A stretch of DNA of 64,000 nucleotides from G963422745 sp963422745 (lineage in GTDB: Bacteria > Actinomycetota > Acidimicrobiia > Acidimicrobiales > Aldehydirespiratoraceae): assembly GCA_963422745.1 (NCBI GenBank), contig OY730477.1, forward strand, positions 1,054,001 through 1,118,000, read 5' to 3'. Position 1 is the first letter of the stretch. The number at the start of each line of letters is the position of its first letter. A model generated the notes under the pieces. The model was not told the origin of the DNA. It did not search any database and saw nothing but the letters and a program-made list of their open reading frames with translations. The position numbers were made by a program, and so were the translations under genes. Shown here one piece after another: positions 35,741-44,453 of this stretch.

Positions 35741-37021
35741 TTACGACGCCCTGGTGTGTGCGTTCGTCGGTTTTGTGGTGGGGCCTGGACGCCAGAGCAC
35801 GGCCATCGGGAGAGCCCATATCTTGTGGTCGATCTGAAATGGAATGGCACCTGCATAAATGATGGCACCGAAGTGGAATTCGTCTCCGAGTTGGTCTCGA
35901 AGCCAACGAAGACTCTTCGCATCAGCCCGGCCAACGTTGGTCGACGACTTGACTTCGAGAGCGACGATCTGACCGTTCTGTTCAAGCACGATGTCAATCT
36001 CGTTGCCGTCGCGGTTACGGGCATGGAACAGTTCGGTCTCGCTGTGGGCAGTCTCGATGTGGGTTCGTAGCTCGGTGGCTACGAAGGTTTCGACGAGCTG
36101 TCCGACCAGGGTTGCGTCCCGGCCCAGTGTTTCTGCGTTGGCCTTGAGCATGTGCGCGGCTAGTCCGGCGTCGGTGATGTGGATCTTCGGCGACCGGTTG
36201 AAACGCTGGAGGCGTTTGTTGTGCCAGGCTGGCACGCGCAGGATGATGGAAAGATCTTCCAGCAGTGTGATGTATGAATCGGCCGTTCCTCGCGCGACGT
36301 CGGCGTCGCGTGCTGTCGCCTCTTTGTTGAGTTCTTGGCCGGTGCGGGCGGCACACGAGGCGAGAACGGCTCGCAGTTTACGAGGTCGAGGGTTTCCACC
36401 TGAGATCTGCGCGGCGTCGCGATCAACGAGTTGTTCAATGTAGCTGCTGAACCAGCGCGACCGTCCGCGTTCGCTGAGTGCAATGGCGGCGGGGAAGCGG
36501 CCAGCAACGATTCGGTTCAAGTAGTCCTGTCGGGTCAGATCGGATCTGCCGAACGTCGCGGGTTCGTGGGCGAAGAACGTATCGATGGGGTTGTAGATGT
36601 TGTTGTTCTCAAGCTCGCCTTGTGTGAGGCCGAACATTCGGACTCTGATTAGCCTACCCGTGCCAGGCCACGTCACTGCTTGATGAGCGGCCCAAACCGA
36701 GCCGGTGACAATGAATCGCCCGACTGCTCCCGAGCGGTCAGCGTCAACGGCACGTTTGACCGCGCCGAGGATCTCTGGGGCCTCTTGCCACTCGTCGATC
36801 AGGACTCTGCCAGTGGAGTTGGCCAAGATCCCGTCGGGATCCTCGGTCGCGGCGATACGTACGCCGGGCTGTGACAGATCTAGAACAATGTCCGCCAACT
36901 GGCTCATGGAAGTCGACTTGCCAGTTCCGCGCGGCCCGACGACGAAGATCGCTGGGAACTCCGTGAGGAGTTCCGATTGAACCAATCGATCAATGACGCG
37001 CGGAAAGAGAGGTTGAACCAC
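35741..37021 (-). CDS. AAA_14 ATPase with DUF4143 domain
   Basis: 426 residues. Walker A is GPRGTGKST (29-37) and the Walker B-like RVLIDEWQEAP follows. The C-terminal DUF4143 part carries EIDIVLEQNGQIVALEVKSS, a restriction-endonuclease-like motif. Starts at GTG 37021. Proteins of this family are common in accessory regions, with no settled role. Its 5' end and upstream region are duplicated at 43321-43549, where only a truncated gene remains. Three 23-bp-spaced 10-mers precede it. Confidence 0.88.
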   Translation of the reverse strand: MVQPLFPRVIDRLVQSELLTEFPAIFVVGPRGTGKSTSMSQLADIVLDLSQPGVRIAATEDPDGILANSTGRVLIDEWQEAPEILGAVKRAVDADRSGAVGRFIVTGSVWAAHQAVTWPGTGRLIRVRMFGLTQGELENNNIYNPIDTFFAHEPATFGRSDLTRQDYLNRIVAGRFPAAIALSERGRSRWFSSYIEQLVDRDAAQISGGNPRPRKLRAVLASCAARTGQELNKEATARDADVARGTADSYITLLEDLSIILRVPAWHNKRLQRFNRSPKIHITDAGLAAHMLKANAETLGRDATLVGQLVETFVATELRTHIETAHSETELFHARNRDGNEIDIVLEQNGQIVALEVKSSTNVGRADAKSLRWLRDQLGDEFHFGAIIYAGAIPFQIDHKIWALPMAVLWRPGPTTKPTNAHTRAS

Positions 37022-37145
37022 AACTGAATACTATCGACACAAACTCATGTATTTGAGCGATCTGCGGGACTATGTTTGATCGATCTGCCGAGGTAAGAGT
37101 GGGCGATCTGCGGTGGTATCGGAGTGCTGGCAGTCTGATGCGGAA
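36915..37145. repeat. 230-bp duplication (partner at 43321-43549)
   Basis: The first 35 codons of the AAA_14 gene and 120 bp upstream recur at 43321-43549 with about 90% identity by eye and in the same orientation. Confidence 0.88.
37058..37113. promoter_or_regulatory. Three 10-bp iterons with 23-bp period
   Basis: CGATCTGC(G/C)G occurs at 37058, 37081 and 37104, exactly 23 bp apart. The same three at the same spacing occur in the duplicated copy (43464, 43487, 43510). They lie upstream of the AAA_14 start, so operator sites are likely. Confidence 0.65.
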
Positions 37146-37199
37146 GGAATTTCTCCACCCGGCCACCGATTCTTCAGTGGCCCGAATGTGCGGGCTACG

Positions 37200-38012
37200 G
37201 CAGCGAAAGGGTTCCGGGTTCCGACCCGGATCGGGATTCATCGAGATCACTCCGCTAGACGGCGAGTTGGCCGCCGGAGCTCTCGTCGTTATCGGCCGCA
37301 ACAGCCAGATATTGGCGAGGCTTAGCGTTGTGGAGGATGCTGGCCCGGTGGTCTCTTTGCAAGGCGTCACACGTGTCTTCGACGGTCCCTCACCCGTCCA
37401 CGCAACAAGCCAGCGAGTCTCGAGATTGACCTGGGTACGTATGTCTCCATAGTCGGGCCATCTGGGTCGGGCAAGTCAACCTTGCTGCACTTGCTGGGGT
37501 TTCTGGACCGGCCCACCAGTGGCATCTATCGGCTGAACGGTAACAACGTGTCGGAGCTCGATGACGTTGAGCGAACGTCCATTCGCGGTCGCCCAATCGG
37601 GATCGTCTTTCATGCGTTCCATGTGCTGCCGCATCGCACCGTGCTTGAGAACGTGGTCCTCGCTCAGATGTACAACAACACTGCGAAACCCGAGCGGACC
37701 TTCAGGGCTAGATGTATTGGAGAGGGTCGGACTAGGGCACCGACTGGAGTTCTACCAACGAAGCTGTCGGGAGGGGAGCGTCAACGGGTCGCCATCGCTC
37801 GGGCGGTCGTGAGTGGGCCCAGCATTCTCCTGGCCGATGAGCCCACCGGTAACTTGGACACCTCAACTGGCAACTCTGTGCTTGCCCTGTTCGATGAGCT
37901 GCACGCGGAGGGTCTTACCATCGCGATGATCACCCACGATCGCGATGTCGCTAGTCGTGCAGATCGGACGGTAACGATGCGCGACGGCGAGTTGCGCGAG
38001 GAAGACTTGTGA
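37200..38012 (+). pseudogene. Remnant of a MacA/MacB-type export operon
   Basis: 37220-37330 encodes the end of an adaptor protein (GFIEITPLDGELAAGALVVIG). Then VSLQGVTRVFDGPSPVHA begins an ABC ATPase that leaves frame and resumes as LGTYVSIVGPSGSGKSTLLHLLGF. Two further compensating slips lie near 37705 and 37755 (the proper frame reads GLDVLERVGLGHRLEFY). The rest is normal: LSGGERQRVAIARA, LLADEPTGNLD. A start of the permease (VKKSLAQRSRLTLHRW) follows and is cut at 38066. An intact pair of the same kind lies at 40012-43254. Confidence 0.8.
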
Positions 38013-38066
38013 AGAAGTCACTGGCGCAACGCTCCAGGTTGACACTTCACCGCTGGCACTTCTGAT

Positions 38067-38389
38067 GAAGCCGATGGCGGTGGTCATCACTCTCGTTTCC
38101 CGACTTTGAGAGCTGGCAGGACTTGTTGGGTGGGATTCGAACGCATGCGAAGGCCATTTTTTGGTCTCAACATATTTGCGAGAATAAACACGTCAAAGCG
38201 GTTACTAAAAAGATCCGACGCACGGGCCATTTTCTATGCGGCAGAAGAACATTTGAAGCCACCTCCCAATCCTCAGCAGCGAGCCACAACAATGCACGCC
38301 GATCAATTAGTCTCTGGGCCTTCGACTCGGTGTTTGAAGGCTGCACGATGCGCACGAGCTACAAGTCTACGTTTTTCTTAGGCCTTGAG
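38067..38389. other. Intergenic, no gene seen
   Basis: An in-frame extension of the next gene through this stretch has no ribosome binding site. GGTGGGATTCGAAC near 38129 resembles a tRNA T-arm complement, but no tRNA can be folded. Confidence 0.45.
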
Positions 38390-38836
38390 ATGAAAAAGCT
38401 GGCTTTAGGTGTCGTAGCTCTTGTTATTGCAGGGGTGGGCCTGGTTGCAGGCTTCGGAGTCGTTTCTTGGACGCAATCGGACACCGAGGCGCAGGAGGCG
38501 CATGTCCACGGCCCCGACACTCACGAGCACGCCGAGGACGGAAGCATCCTGGGCGAATCACGGTTCGTAGAACCTGAACGCCCGGATGTGCCAGATTCGT
38601 TTGAACCCGTGGTGGGCGAGGATGGACAAGTGGTCACGTCCGCCGATGGGACCCTAGAAGCCTGGATTGACATCAACGCAGCGGAAGCGGTAGCAAGCGA
38701 GTGGTTGGCTAACGGAGGTGATCCAGAAGCTGACCCGATACCAGATTGGGCTGGAGATCCACACTGGTGGTTCTTACCGCCGGAGGACCACCCCGCCGAT
38801 CCTCGCTTCTGGACTGAGTTCTCATTGTCCGAGTAG
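38390..38836 (+). CDS. Membrane-anchored or secreted small acidic protein
   Basis: 148 residues from ATG 38390 (MKKLALGVVALVIAGVGLVAG), a signal or anchor segment. The mature part is acidic and starts with a His-rich stretch (AHVHGPDTHEHAED) that could bind metal. The C-terminal half is Trp/Pro-rich (PIPDWAGDPHWWFLPPEDHPADPRFW). I do not recognise a family. The longer frame upstream to 38123 is low-quality. Confidence 0.65.
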   Translation: MKKLALGVVALVIAGVGLVAGFGVVSWTQSDTEAQEAHVHGPDTHEHAEDGSILGESRFVEPERPDVPDSFEPVVGEDGQVVTSADGTLEAWIDINAAEAVASEWLANGGDPEADPIPDWAGDPHWWFLPPEDHPADPRFWTEFSLSE

Positions 38837-39011
38837 GGATCAATTCAGGGTTGTGGAGGTCCCGTCCGACATCCACAATCCTTGCTTTGATTTGATCGGT
38901 GGAGAACCGACCGGACTTTCCTCCTACGGCAACTAGTGCTCGGCGCTGTCCGCCCCGGTCAAATGCGGGGAGGTCCTTCTGGGCAGAACGCTGCGTGTTT
39001 CGGCTGAGTGT

Positions 39012-39263
39012 GTGAGTTGGGTTCGCGAGAGCGATGGCGAGGAGTTCACACTGGCGTGGCCTGATGTGAGTGTGGAGTTCTTGCCTGAGACTGATGAGGT
39101 TGTGTACTCCACTGTTGGTCGCCCGGCGATCAGCTTGAAGGACGGTGACCGGATCGATGTGCTGGGTTCGTCAGCAACGGGGAATCGCAACTATGTGCTA
39201 GCTCCTGGGTCGGTATGCGCTGACGAGGCGTGGTATGTAGGAGACGTTGTCCTGCAGCGCTAA
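39012..39263 (+). CDS. Hypothetical protein, possibly a truncated domain
   Basis: 83 codons from GTG 39012; the open frame extends back to a TAG at 38935 and adds CSALSAPVKCGEVLLGRTLRVSAEC without a good start. The sequence is beta-rich (EFTLAWPDVSVEFLPE, RIDVLGSSATG, WYVGDVVLQ). It looks like the C-terminal part of a secreted domain. Function unknown. Confidence 0.45.
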   Translation: MSWVRESDGEEFTLAWPDVSVEFLPETDEVVYSTVGRPAISLKDGDRIDVLGSSATGNRNYVLAPGSVCADEAWYVGDVVLQR

Positions 39264-39288
39264 TGGGTTGACAGCTTGGTAGTACCAG

Positions 39289-39559
39289 CTACCGACCCAG
39301 ACGAGGTGGTATTCGCGTGGAGCACCCGTGCCGTCGGGCGGCTACTCCAGAGACTCGACGCGGTCAAAGCTGGCGTTGAGTTCCAGCGGAGTGAAGACCG
39401 AGCGTGGGCCCTGTAGTTCAGGTGCCGGGTGGTTCGATCGCTTCAATGAAGCGATGCATGCCTGATGACGGGTTGTTGTGCGGGAAGGGTGTGCCGTCAC
39501 GCTCGTGTTTGGCGTCGAGTTTTCGAGCCCTGTTTGCAGCGGTTTCCGGTGTGGCATGT
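39289..39559. repeat. 271-bp dispersed duplication (partner at 20294-20566)
   Basis: Carries an antisense fragment of the RloB 3' end (PHNNPSSGMHRFIEAIE region) plus flank. It ends exactly where the Abi-C-type sequence starts. Confidence 0.88.
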
Positions 39560-39611
39560 GAACTCGGCTTCTTTCACCACCACGCACTTGCGACCGACAG
39601 GGACCTGTTCC

Positions 39612-39850
39612 CCAACGTTGTACAATTGCTTCGGCGAAGTCGATCGTTGAGGCAACCCTGCAAGCATGTGCTCGAGGAGCTGGGCTCGAGGAGCTGGACA
39701 CCAGCTATGGCGATCGCTCGGATCTACCGGTGCTCGTGCGCTCTGTGCAGAAAGCCCTGAAGGTTCACCCGGATGAGATCGCGCTAACAGCTAAGGGTCG
39801 TAAGGCCATCATCCGGACACTGTCGAAGCGCTCAGGGTGTAATGCGCTCA
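39612..39850 (+). pseudogene. Abi-C (abortive infection C-terminal domain) remnant
   Basis: Pieces read IASAKSIVEAT, CKHVLEEL and DTSYGDRSDLPVLVRSVQKAL-KVHPDEIA, the core of 'abortive infection family' proteins (SAKELVEST-CK-x-IL-x-E-L). A 14-bp tandem duplication (GCTCGAGGAGCTGG) and a one-base insertion before TGCAAGC break the frame. The typical final section (GLGxLRNxxG-x-GHG) is missing. Confidence 0.55.
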
Positions 39851-40011
39851 TAGTATCGGCAGGGCGCGACAATATCATGAGCCCCCGAAATCATGAGCCC
39901 CCGAACCAAAGAGGGCTCGCCACGCCAGCGGGAACGCACCGCCCATTCCGACTTGCTCTCTGGGGAGATGTGAGTCCACATCCGTGAGCTATCGCTCACC
40001 AGGAGCATCAA
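39851..40011. other. Intergenic before the ABC exporter
   Basis: No gene. A short direct repeat (ATGAGCCCCCGAA, 39888 region and 12 bp on) is present. AGGAGCATCAA precedes ATG 40012. Confidence 0.5.
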
Positions 40012-40758
40012 ATGTCATCGACACCGACCATGACAGCCGCGGCGGCCCGTGCGGTCAACGCCCGCAAGAGCTATGGAGGGGGCGACGCCGCGGTGCACGC
40101 CTTGGCTGGGGTCACGGTCGAGTTCCCCGAGGCCCGTTTCACAGCGATCATGGGCCCTTCAGGGTCGGGTAAGAGCACGCTCATGCAGTGCGTGGCCGGG
40201 TTGGATCGGTTGTCGTCGGGTTCGGCGTTCATCGGCGATACCGAGCTGGGCGGGCTCGATAAGACCGCTCTGACGCTGTTGCGCAGAGACCGGCTGGGTT
40301 TCGTGTTCCAGCAGTACAACCTCCTCGCAACCCTCACCGCGCGTGAGAACATCTTGTTGCCCCTGACCCTTGCCAGGGCGGCCCATGACGACGCGTGGCT
40401 GGACGAGGTTGTGTCTACCGTCGGGTTGGGTGACCGGTTGGGCAACTTGCCGAGTCAGCTGTCTGGTGGCCAACAGCAGCGGGTCGCTGTGGCTCGGGCG
40501 CTGGTTCCGAAACCGGACATTATCTTCGCTGACGAACCGACCGGGGCGCTGGATTCGCGCACCGGGATGGAGATTCTTGGGTTCATGCGGCGGGCGGTCG
40601 ATGAGACAGGCCAGACGATCGTCATGGTCACCCATGACCCCCACGCGGCGTCTTACTCAGACAACGTGTTGTTCCTCGCCGACGGTCAAATCATCGACGA
40701 GATGGCCGAACCGACCTCGGAGCGTGTCCTTGACCGGATGAAGCAGTTCGAGGGCTGA
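40012..40758 (+). CDS. ABC exporter ATP-binding protein (MacB/LolD type)
   Basis: 248 residues with Walker A GPSGSGKS (48-55), Q-loop FVFQQYNLL, signature LSGGQQQR, Walker B IIFADEPTGALD and H-loop VTHDPH. The family powers FtsX-type mechanotransmission exporters for peptides, antibiotics or lipoproteins. The permease starts 3 nt after the stop. The preceding AGGAGCATCAA is a good ribosome binding site. Confidence 0.92.
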   Translation: MSSTPTMTAAAARAVNARKSYGGGDAAVHALAGVTVEFPEARFTAIMGPSGSGKSTLMQCVAGLDRLSSGSAFIGDTELGGLDKTALTLLRRDRLGFVFQQYNLLATLTARENILLPLTLARAAHDDAWLDEVVSTVGLGDRLGNLPSQLSGGQQQRVAVARALVPKPDIIFADEPTGALDSRTGMEILGFMRRAVDETGQTIVMVTHDPHAASYSDNVLFLADGQIIDEMAEPTSERVLDRMKQFEG

Positions 40759-40761
40759 TCG

Positions 40762-43254
40762 ATGTTCAAGATCGCATGGCGCGGCGTCCGCCACAACACC
40801 GGTCGCTACATCGCCACCCTCATCGCCATCATCACCGGTGTCGCTTTCTTCGCCGCCACCGGTTTCCTTGGGGATCGCGTCATCGACTCGCTCGAGGGCG
40901 ACACCCAACGCCAATACGGCGAAGTCGACCTCGCGATCGTGCTCGAGGACTCCGACTCCACCGCCATTCAGTTCGAGGGAGAACTCCGCCTACCCGCCGC
41001 GGTTGGGCAACAAGCAGCCGCGGTCGATGGTGTCGAAGCCTCGGCCTTCGTCTTGACCGGCTCGATGGCCATAGACCACGACAACGAGGACCCCGACACC
41101 GCAGTCGGGCGTCTCTGGATCACCGACGACGCCCTCAACCCGCTCGAACTCGAAGCAGGCCGCGGACCCGCCGAGGCAGGCGAGGTCGCGATCGACACCG
41201 GGACCGCCGATGACAACGGCGTCGAACTCGGAGACACCATCAACGTCTTGTCGTTCAACGGTTCCGACCCGGTCACTGTCGTTGGGATCACCCGTTTCGG
41301 TGACTCCGACTCAATCGACCCCGACGGCACCATCTCTATCCCTCAGCAGGTCGCGTTCGCCTGGCTCAGCGACGGCACCGAGGAATACCAAGAGGTCTAC
41401 CTACGCGCAACAGCCTCCCAATCCGATCTCCAAGCCGACGTCTCGCCCCTGTTGCCATCTGGCTTCCGGGCGCAACTCGGCGAAGAATTCCTCCAAGACA
41501 AGATCGACGAGATCGGCCAGTTCGGCACAATTCTCAAACGCGCCCTGCAAGGATTCGCGATCCTCGCCCTACTCGTGGGCGCCTTCGTGATCTACAACAC
41601 CTTCAGCGTTATCGTCGCCCAACGAGTCAAAGAACTTGCCGTTCTCCGAGCCATTGGCGCGACCCCCAAACAGGTGCGACGCGCGCTCCGCCTCGAAGGC
41701 CTCGTGGTTGGCCTGCTCGGATCAGCGATCGGGGTAGTCGCGGGAATTGGCTTCGTGTTCATCCTCGACTTCGTCATGACCATCGCCCTCAACGTCAACC
41801 TCCCCGGAAGCGGAGTCCTCATCAAGAGCGGACCGATCACCTCAGGGATCGCGTTGGGCACCATCATCACTGTCTTGTCGGTGATGATCCCCGCGCGACG
41901 CGCCGCCACCACCGAACCGATCGAGGCACTACGCGATGCGGCGGTGGAATCATCGCCCTACACCAAAAAGCGGCTCTATTTCACGGCAACGCTCGGCGTC
42001 CTCGGCATCCTCGCCGTGCTGACCGCCAGCAGCGCCACGCTCATCGGCGTCGGCTTCTTTGCGATCTTCGTCGCAACCATCGCTGCTGGCCCCATCTTCG
42101 CGGTCATCGGCGCATGGGCATCGCGTCCGATCATGTCCCGGCTCGGCCTCGAAGGACGACTCGCCTCAGACAATACCGCCCGCAACCCCCAACGCACCGC
42201 CACCACCGCCAACGCGCTCCTCATCGGGGTCTTTCTCGTCACCCTTGTCACCGTGGCTGGCACATCCATGAAGGACTTCGTCGTCGACGAGATCCAAAAG
42301 ATCGAGTCCGCCGACTACCTCATCTCCAGCAACGGCGGAACCCTCGACGTCGACCTCATCAACAGCCTCACTTCAGTTGCAGGGGTCGAAACTGTTGAGT
42401 CCTACCGACGAGAATCAGTCGCCCTCGACGGCAAACCCTCACTTGTCTCCACCGCGAACGTTTCAACCCTGCTTGATATCACCGACATCGAAGAAGCCGA
42501 CGGCACCCTCTACGATCTCGTGCCCGGCACTATCGCCGTCCAAGACGACCAAGGCCACGAACTCGGTGACACAATCACTCTCGCCGACCCCAGAGGCGAC
42601 ACCGTCGAACTCGAAGTCGTCGCCGTCCTGGAGTTCGGAATCGACATCGAACAGGTCGGCAATCTCGTCCATGCCGATGACTTTGATGCTCTCGTTGGCG
42701 ACACCGCTCCAACGGTTGCGTTCATTGACGTCGCACCGGGAGTCAAGACCGAGACCCAAGAGGCTCTCGAAGATCACGTCGTCGATCGCCCCGATCTCAC
42801 CCTCACAGACGGCAACTTCCTCGGAAAGCTGATCGGCAGCATCTTTGACTTCCTCATCAACGCCGTCAACGGCCTCCTCGGAATGAGTGTGCTTGTCGCT
42901 GTCATAGGGATCATCAACACCCTCACCCTGTCAATCTTTGAACGACGCCGAGAACTCGGCCTACTCAGAGTCGTCGGCATGGTCGACAAGCGAGTCCAAC
43001 GGATGGTCCGCCTCGAATCCGTCCTTATCTCCATCCTTGGCACCGGCGTCGGGATCGCGCTCGGCCTCTTCACCGGATGGGCCCTCATCTACGCCGTTCA
43101 ACGCCTCACCGAGGCCGACATCGGTTTCAACCTCGCCCCCGGCAGAGTCCTCCTTGTCCTCGGTGTCGGCATCATCCTCGGCATACTCGCCTCTCTCATC
43201 CCCTCCAAGCGATCCACACGCCTCGACGTACTCGAAGCAATCCAAGCCGTCTGA
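40762..43254 (+). CDS. FtsX-like ABC permease
   Basis: 830 residues with two FtsX cores. The first extracellular domain (about 45-260) is followed by three helices (about 265-390); a second set has an extracellular domain (about 485-690) and three helices (about 700-825) with NTLTLSIFERRRELGLLRVVGM. This 'double' layout is common in actinobacterial exporters of the MacB class. Partner of the ATPase upstream. No adaptor gene is present, though an adaptor fragment occurs at 37.2 kb. Confidence 0.92.
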   Translation: MFKIAWRGVRHNTGRYIATLIAIITGVAFFAATGFLGDRVIDSLEGDTQRQYGEVDLAIVLEDSDSTAIQFEGELRLPAAVGQQAAAVDGVEASAFVLTGSMAIDHDNEDPDTAVGRLWITDDALNPLELEAGRGPAEAGEVAIDTGTADDNGVELGDTINVLSFNGSDPVTVVGITRFGDSDSIDPDGTISIPQQVAFAWLSDGTEEYQEVYLRATASQSDLQADVSPLLPSGFRAQLGEEFLQDKIDEIGQFGTILKRALQGFAILALLVGAFVIYNTFSVIVAQRVKELAVLRAIGATPKQVRRALRLEGLVVGLLGSAIGVVAGIGFVFILDFVMTIALNVNLPGSGVLIKSGPITSGIALGTIITVLSVMIPARRAATTEPIEALRDAAVESSPYTKKRLYFTATLGVLGILAVLTASSATLIGVGFFAIFVATIAAGPIFAVIGAWASRPIMSRLGLEGRLASDNTARNPQRTATTANALLIGVFLVTLVTVAGTSMKDFVVDEIQKIESADYLISSNGGTLDVDLINSLTSVAGVETVESYRRESVALDGKPSLVSTANVSTLLDITDIEEADGTLYDLVPGTIAVQDDQGHELGDTITLADPRGDTVELEVVAVLEFGIDIEQVGNLVHADDFDALVGDTAPTVAFIDVAPGVKTETQEALEDHVVDRPDLTLTDGNFLGKLIGSIFDFLINAVNGLLGMSVLVAVIGIINTLTLSIFERRRELGLLRVVGMVDKRVQRMVRLESVLISILGTGVGIALGLFTGWALIYAVQRLTEADIGFNLAPGRVLLVLGVGIILGILASLIPSKRSTRLDVLEAIQAV

Positions 43255-43311
43255 GATCAACCCAGGCCGCATCGGCACAGCCACACCGCATCGGCACAGT
43301 TACTTCGGTCG

Positions 43312-43448
43312 CACTTCTGAGACTTGCCGGTTCCGCGTGGCCCGACGACGAGGATCGCTGAGAACTCCGTGAGAAGTTCCGATTCAACCAATCGATCTAA
43401 GACGCGCGGAAAGAGGGGTTGAACCACAACCGCATGCTGTCGACACAC
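43312..43448 (-). pseudogene. Truncated copy of the AAA_14 gene
   Basis: Encodes VVQPLFPRVLDRLVESELLTEFSAILVVGPRGTGKS, 35 residues nearly identical to the start of the protein at 35741-37021, then diverges after the Walker A Lys-Ser. Part of the 230-bp duplication. Confidence 0.85.
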
Positions 43449-43549
43449 CTCACATAATTTGAGCGATCTGCGGGACTATGTTTGATCGATCTGCCGAGGT
43501 AAGAGTGGGCGATCTGCGGCGGTATCAGCGTGCTTTGGTCTGGTGCGGA
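43321..43549. repeat. 230-bp duplication (partner at 36915-37145)
   Basis: Same orientation as its partner. It includes the three 23-bp-spaced iterons and ends just before the corrinoid-protein gene terminus. Confidence 0.88.
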
Positions 43550-43580
43550 AGCAATGTGGCGCTTCCGGTTGATGACTTTG

Positions 43581-44270
43581 CTAGCTGGCCATGCGTGTTC
43601 GAATCAAAGCGGACGCCATCTCTGCCGCTATGCCAGCGTCGCGGCAGTAGGCGTCGGCGCCGATGGCATTGCCGAACTCCTCGTTGAGCGGCGCTCCTCC
43701 CACGAGGATGATGAAGTCGTCGCGCATGCCCTTTTCGCTGAGGGTGTCGATGACGACCTTCATGTACGGCATGGTCGTGGTCAACAGCGCGGACATGCCG
43801 AGGATGTCGGGCTTGTGTTCGTCGAGGGCGGTGAGGAACTCGTCGACGTTGGTGTTGATGCCCAGGTCGACGACGTCGAACCCGGCTCCCTCGAGCATCA
43901 TCGCGACGAGGTTCTTTCCGATGTCGTGGATGTCGCCTTTGACGGTGCCGATGACGACCTTGCCGATCGATGCGGCGCCGGTTTCGGCCAGCAGAGGACG
44001 AAGGATGGCCATGCCAGCCTTCATCGCGTTGGCCGCCAACAGGACCTCAGGGACGAAGAGGATGCCGTCGCGGAAGTCGATGCCGACGATGCGCATGCCC
44101 TCGACGAGGGCGCCGTTGAGGACCTTGTCGGCGCTCCAGCCCCGGCGGAGCAGGACGTTGGTGCCCTCGGCGATCTCGGCAGCTAGGCCGAGGTAGAGGT
44201 CCTCGTGCATCTGCTCGGTGAGATCGTCGTCGCTGAGTGCGTTGAGGTCGATCTCTTCGTCATCGGTCAT
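43581..44270 (-). CDS. Corrinoid (B12-binding) methyl carrier protein
   Basis: 229 residues from ATG 44270, preceded by AGGAG. An N-terminal four-helix cap (LVEGMRIVGIDFRDGILFVPEVLLAANAMK) is followed by the Rossmann B12 domain with DIHDIGKN (Asp113-x-His115-x-x-Gly118), where His115 is the lower cobalt ligand. It would carry a methyl group between methyltransferases. The URO-D-type methyltransferase is encoded upstream in the same direction. No reductive activator or substrate-specific methyltransferase is nearby. Confidence 0.92.
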   Translation of the reverse strand: MTDDEEIDLNALSDDDLTEQMHEDLYLGLAAEIAEGTNVLLRRGWSADKVLNGALVEGMRIVGIDFRDGILFVPEVLLAANAMKAGMAILRPLLAETGAASIGKVVIGTVKGDIHDIGKNLVAMMLEGAGFDVVDLGINTNVDEFLTALDEHKPDILGMSALLTTTMPYMKVVIDTLSEKGMRDDFIILVGGAPLNEEFGNAIGADAYCRDAGIAAEMASALIRTRMAS

Positions 44271-44311
44271 GTGTGACTCCTGTGCGAGCGGAGCCGCTCC
44301 GGGACGGCTCG

Positions 44312-44351
44312 TTGGAAGATGTGAGCGGGAATTGGAAAATGTGAGCGGGAA
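44312..44351 (-). repeat. 20-bp tandem repeat in the corrinoid gene leader
   Basis: TTGGAAGATGTGAGCGGGAA is followed immediately by a second copy with one change (G to A). It lies 42-82 bp before the corrinoid start, so it may be an AraC-type direct-repeat operator. Confidence 0.7.
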
Positions 44352-44453
44352 AGGTTTGCCCGCGAGGCGCGTAGGTAAACACGTTTCTGGACCTGCGTGT
44401 ACTGGCAACCGACAATTGGTCGGTGATGCAGCGGCGTCGGTTGGGCTCGGCCG

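Noticed and set aside
38123..38389. N-terminal extension of the 38390 gene and tRNA-like GGTGGGATTCGAAC
   Set aside because: No ribosome binding site. The T-arm-like bases have no matching stem or other tRNA arms.
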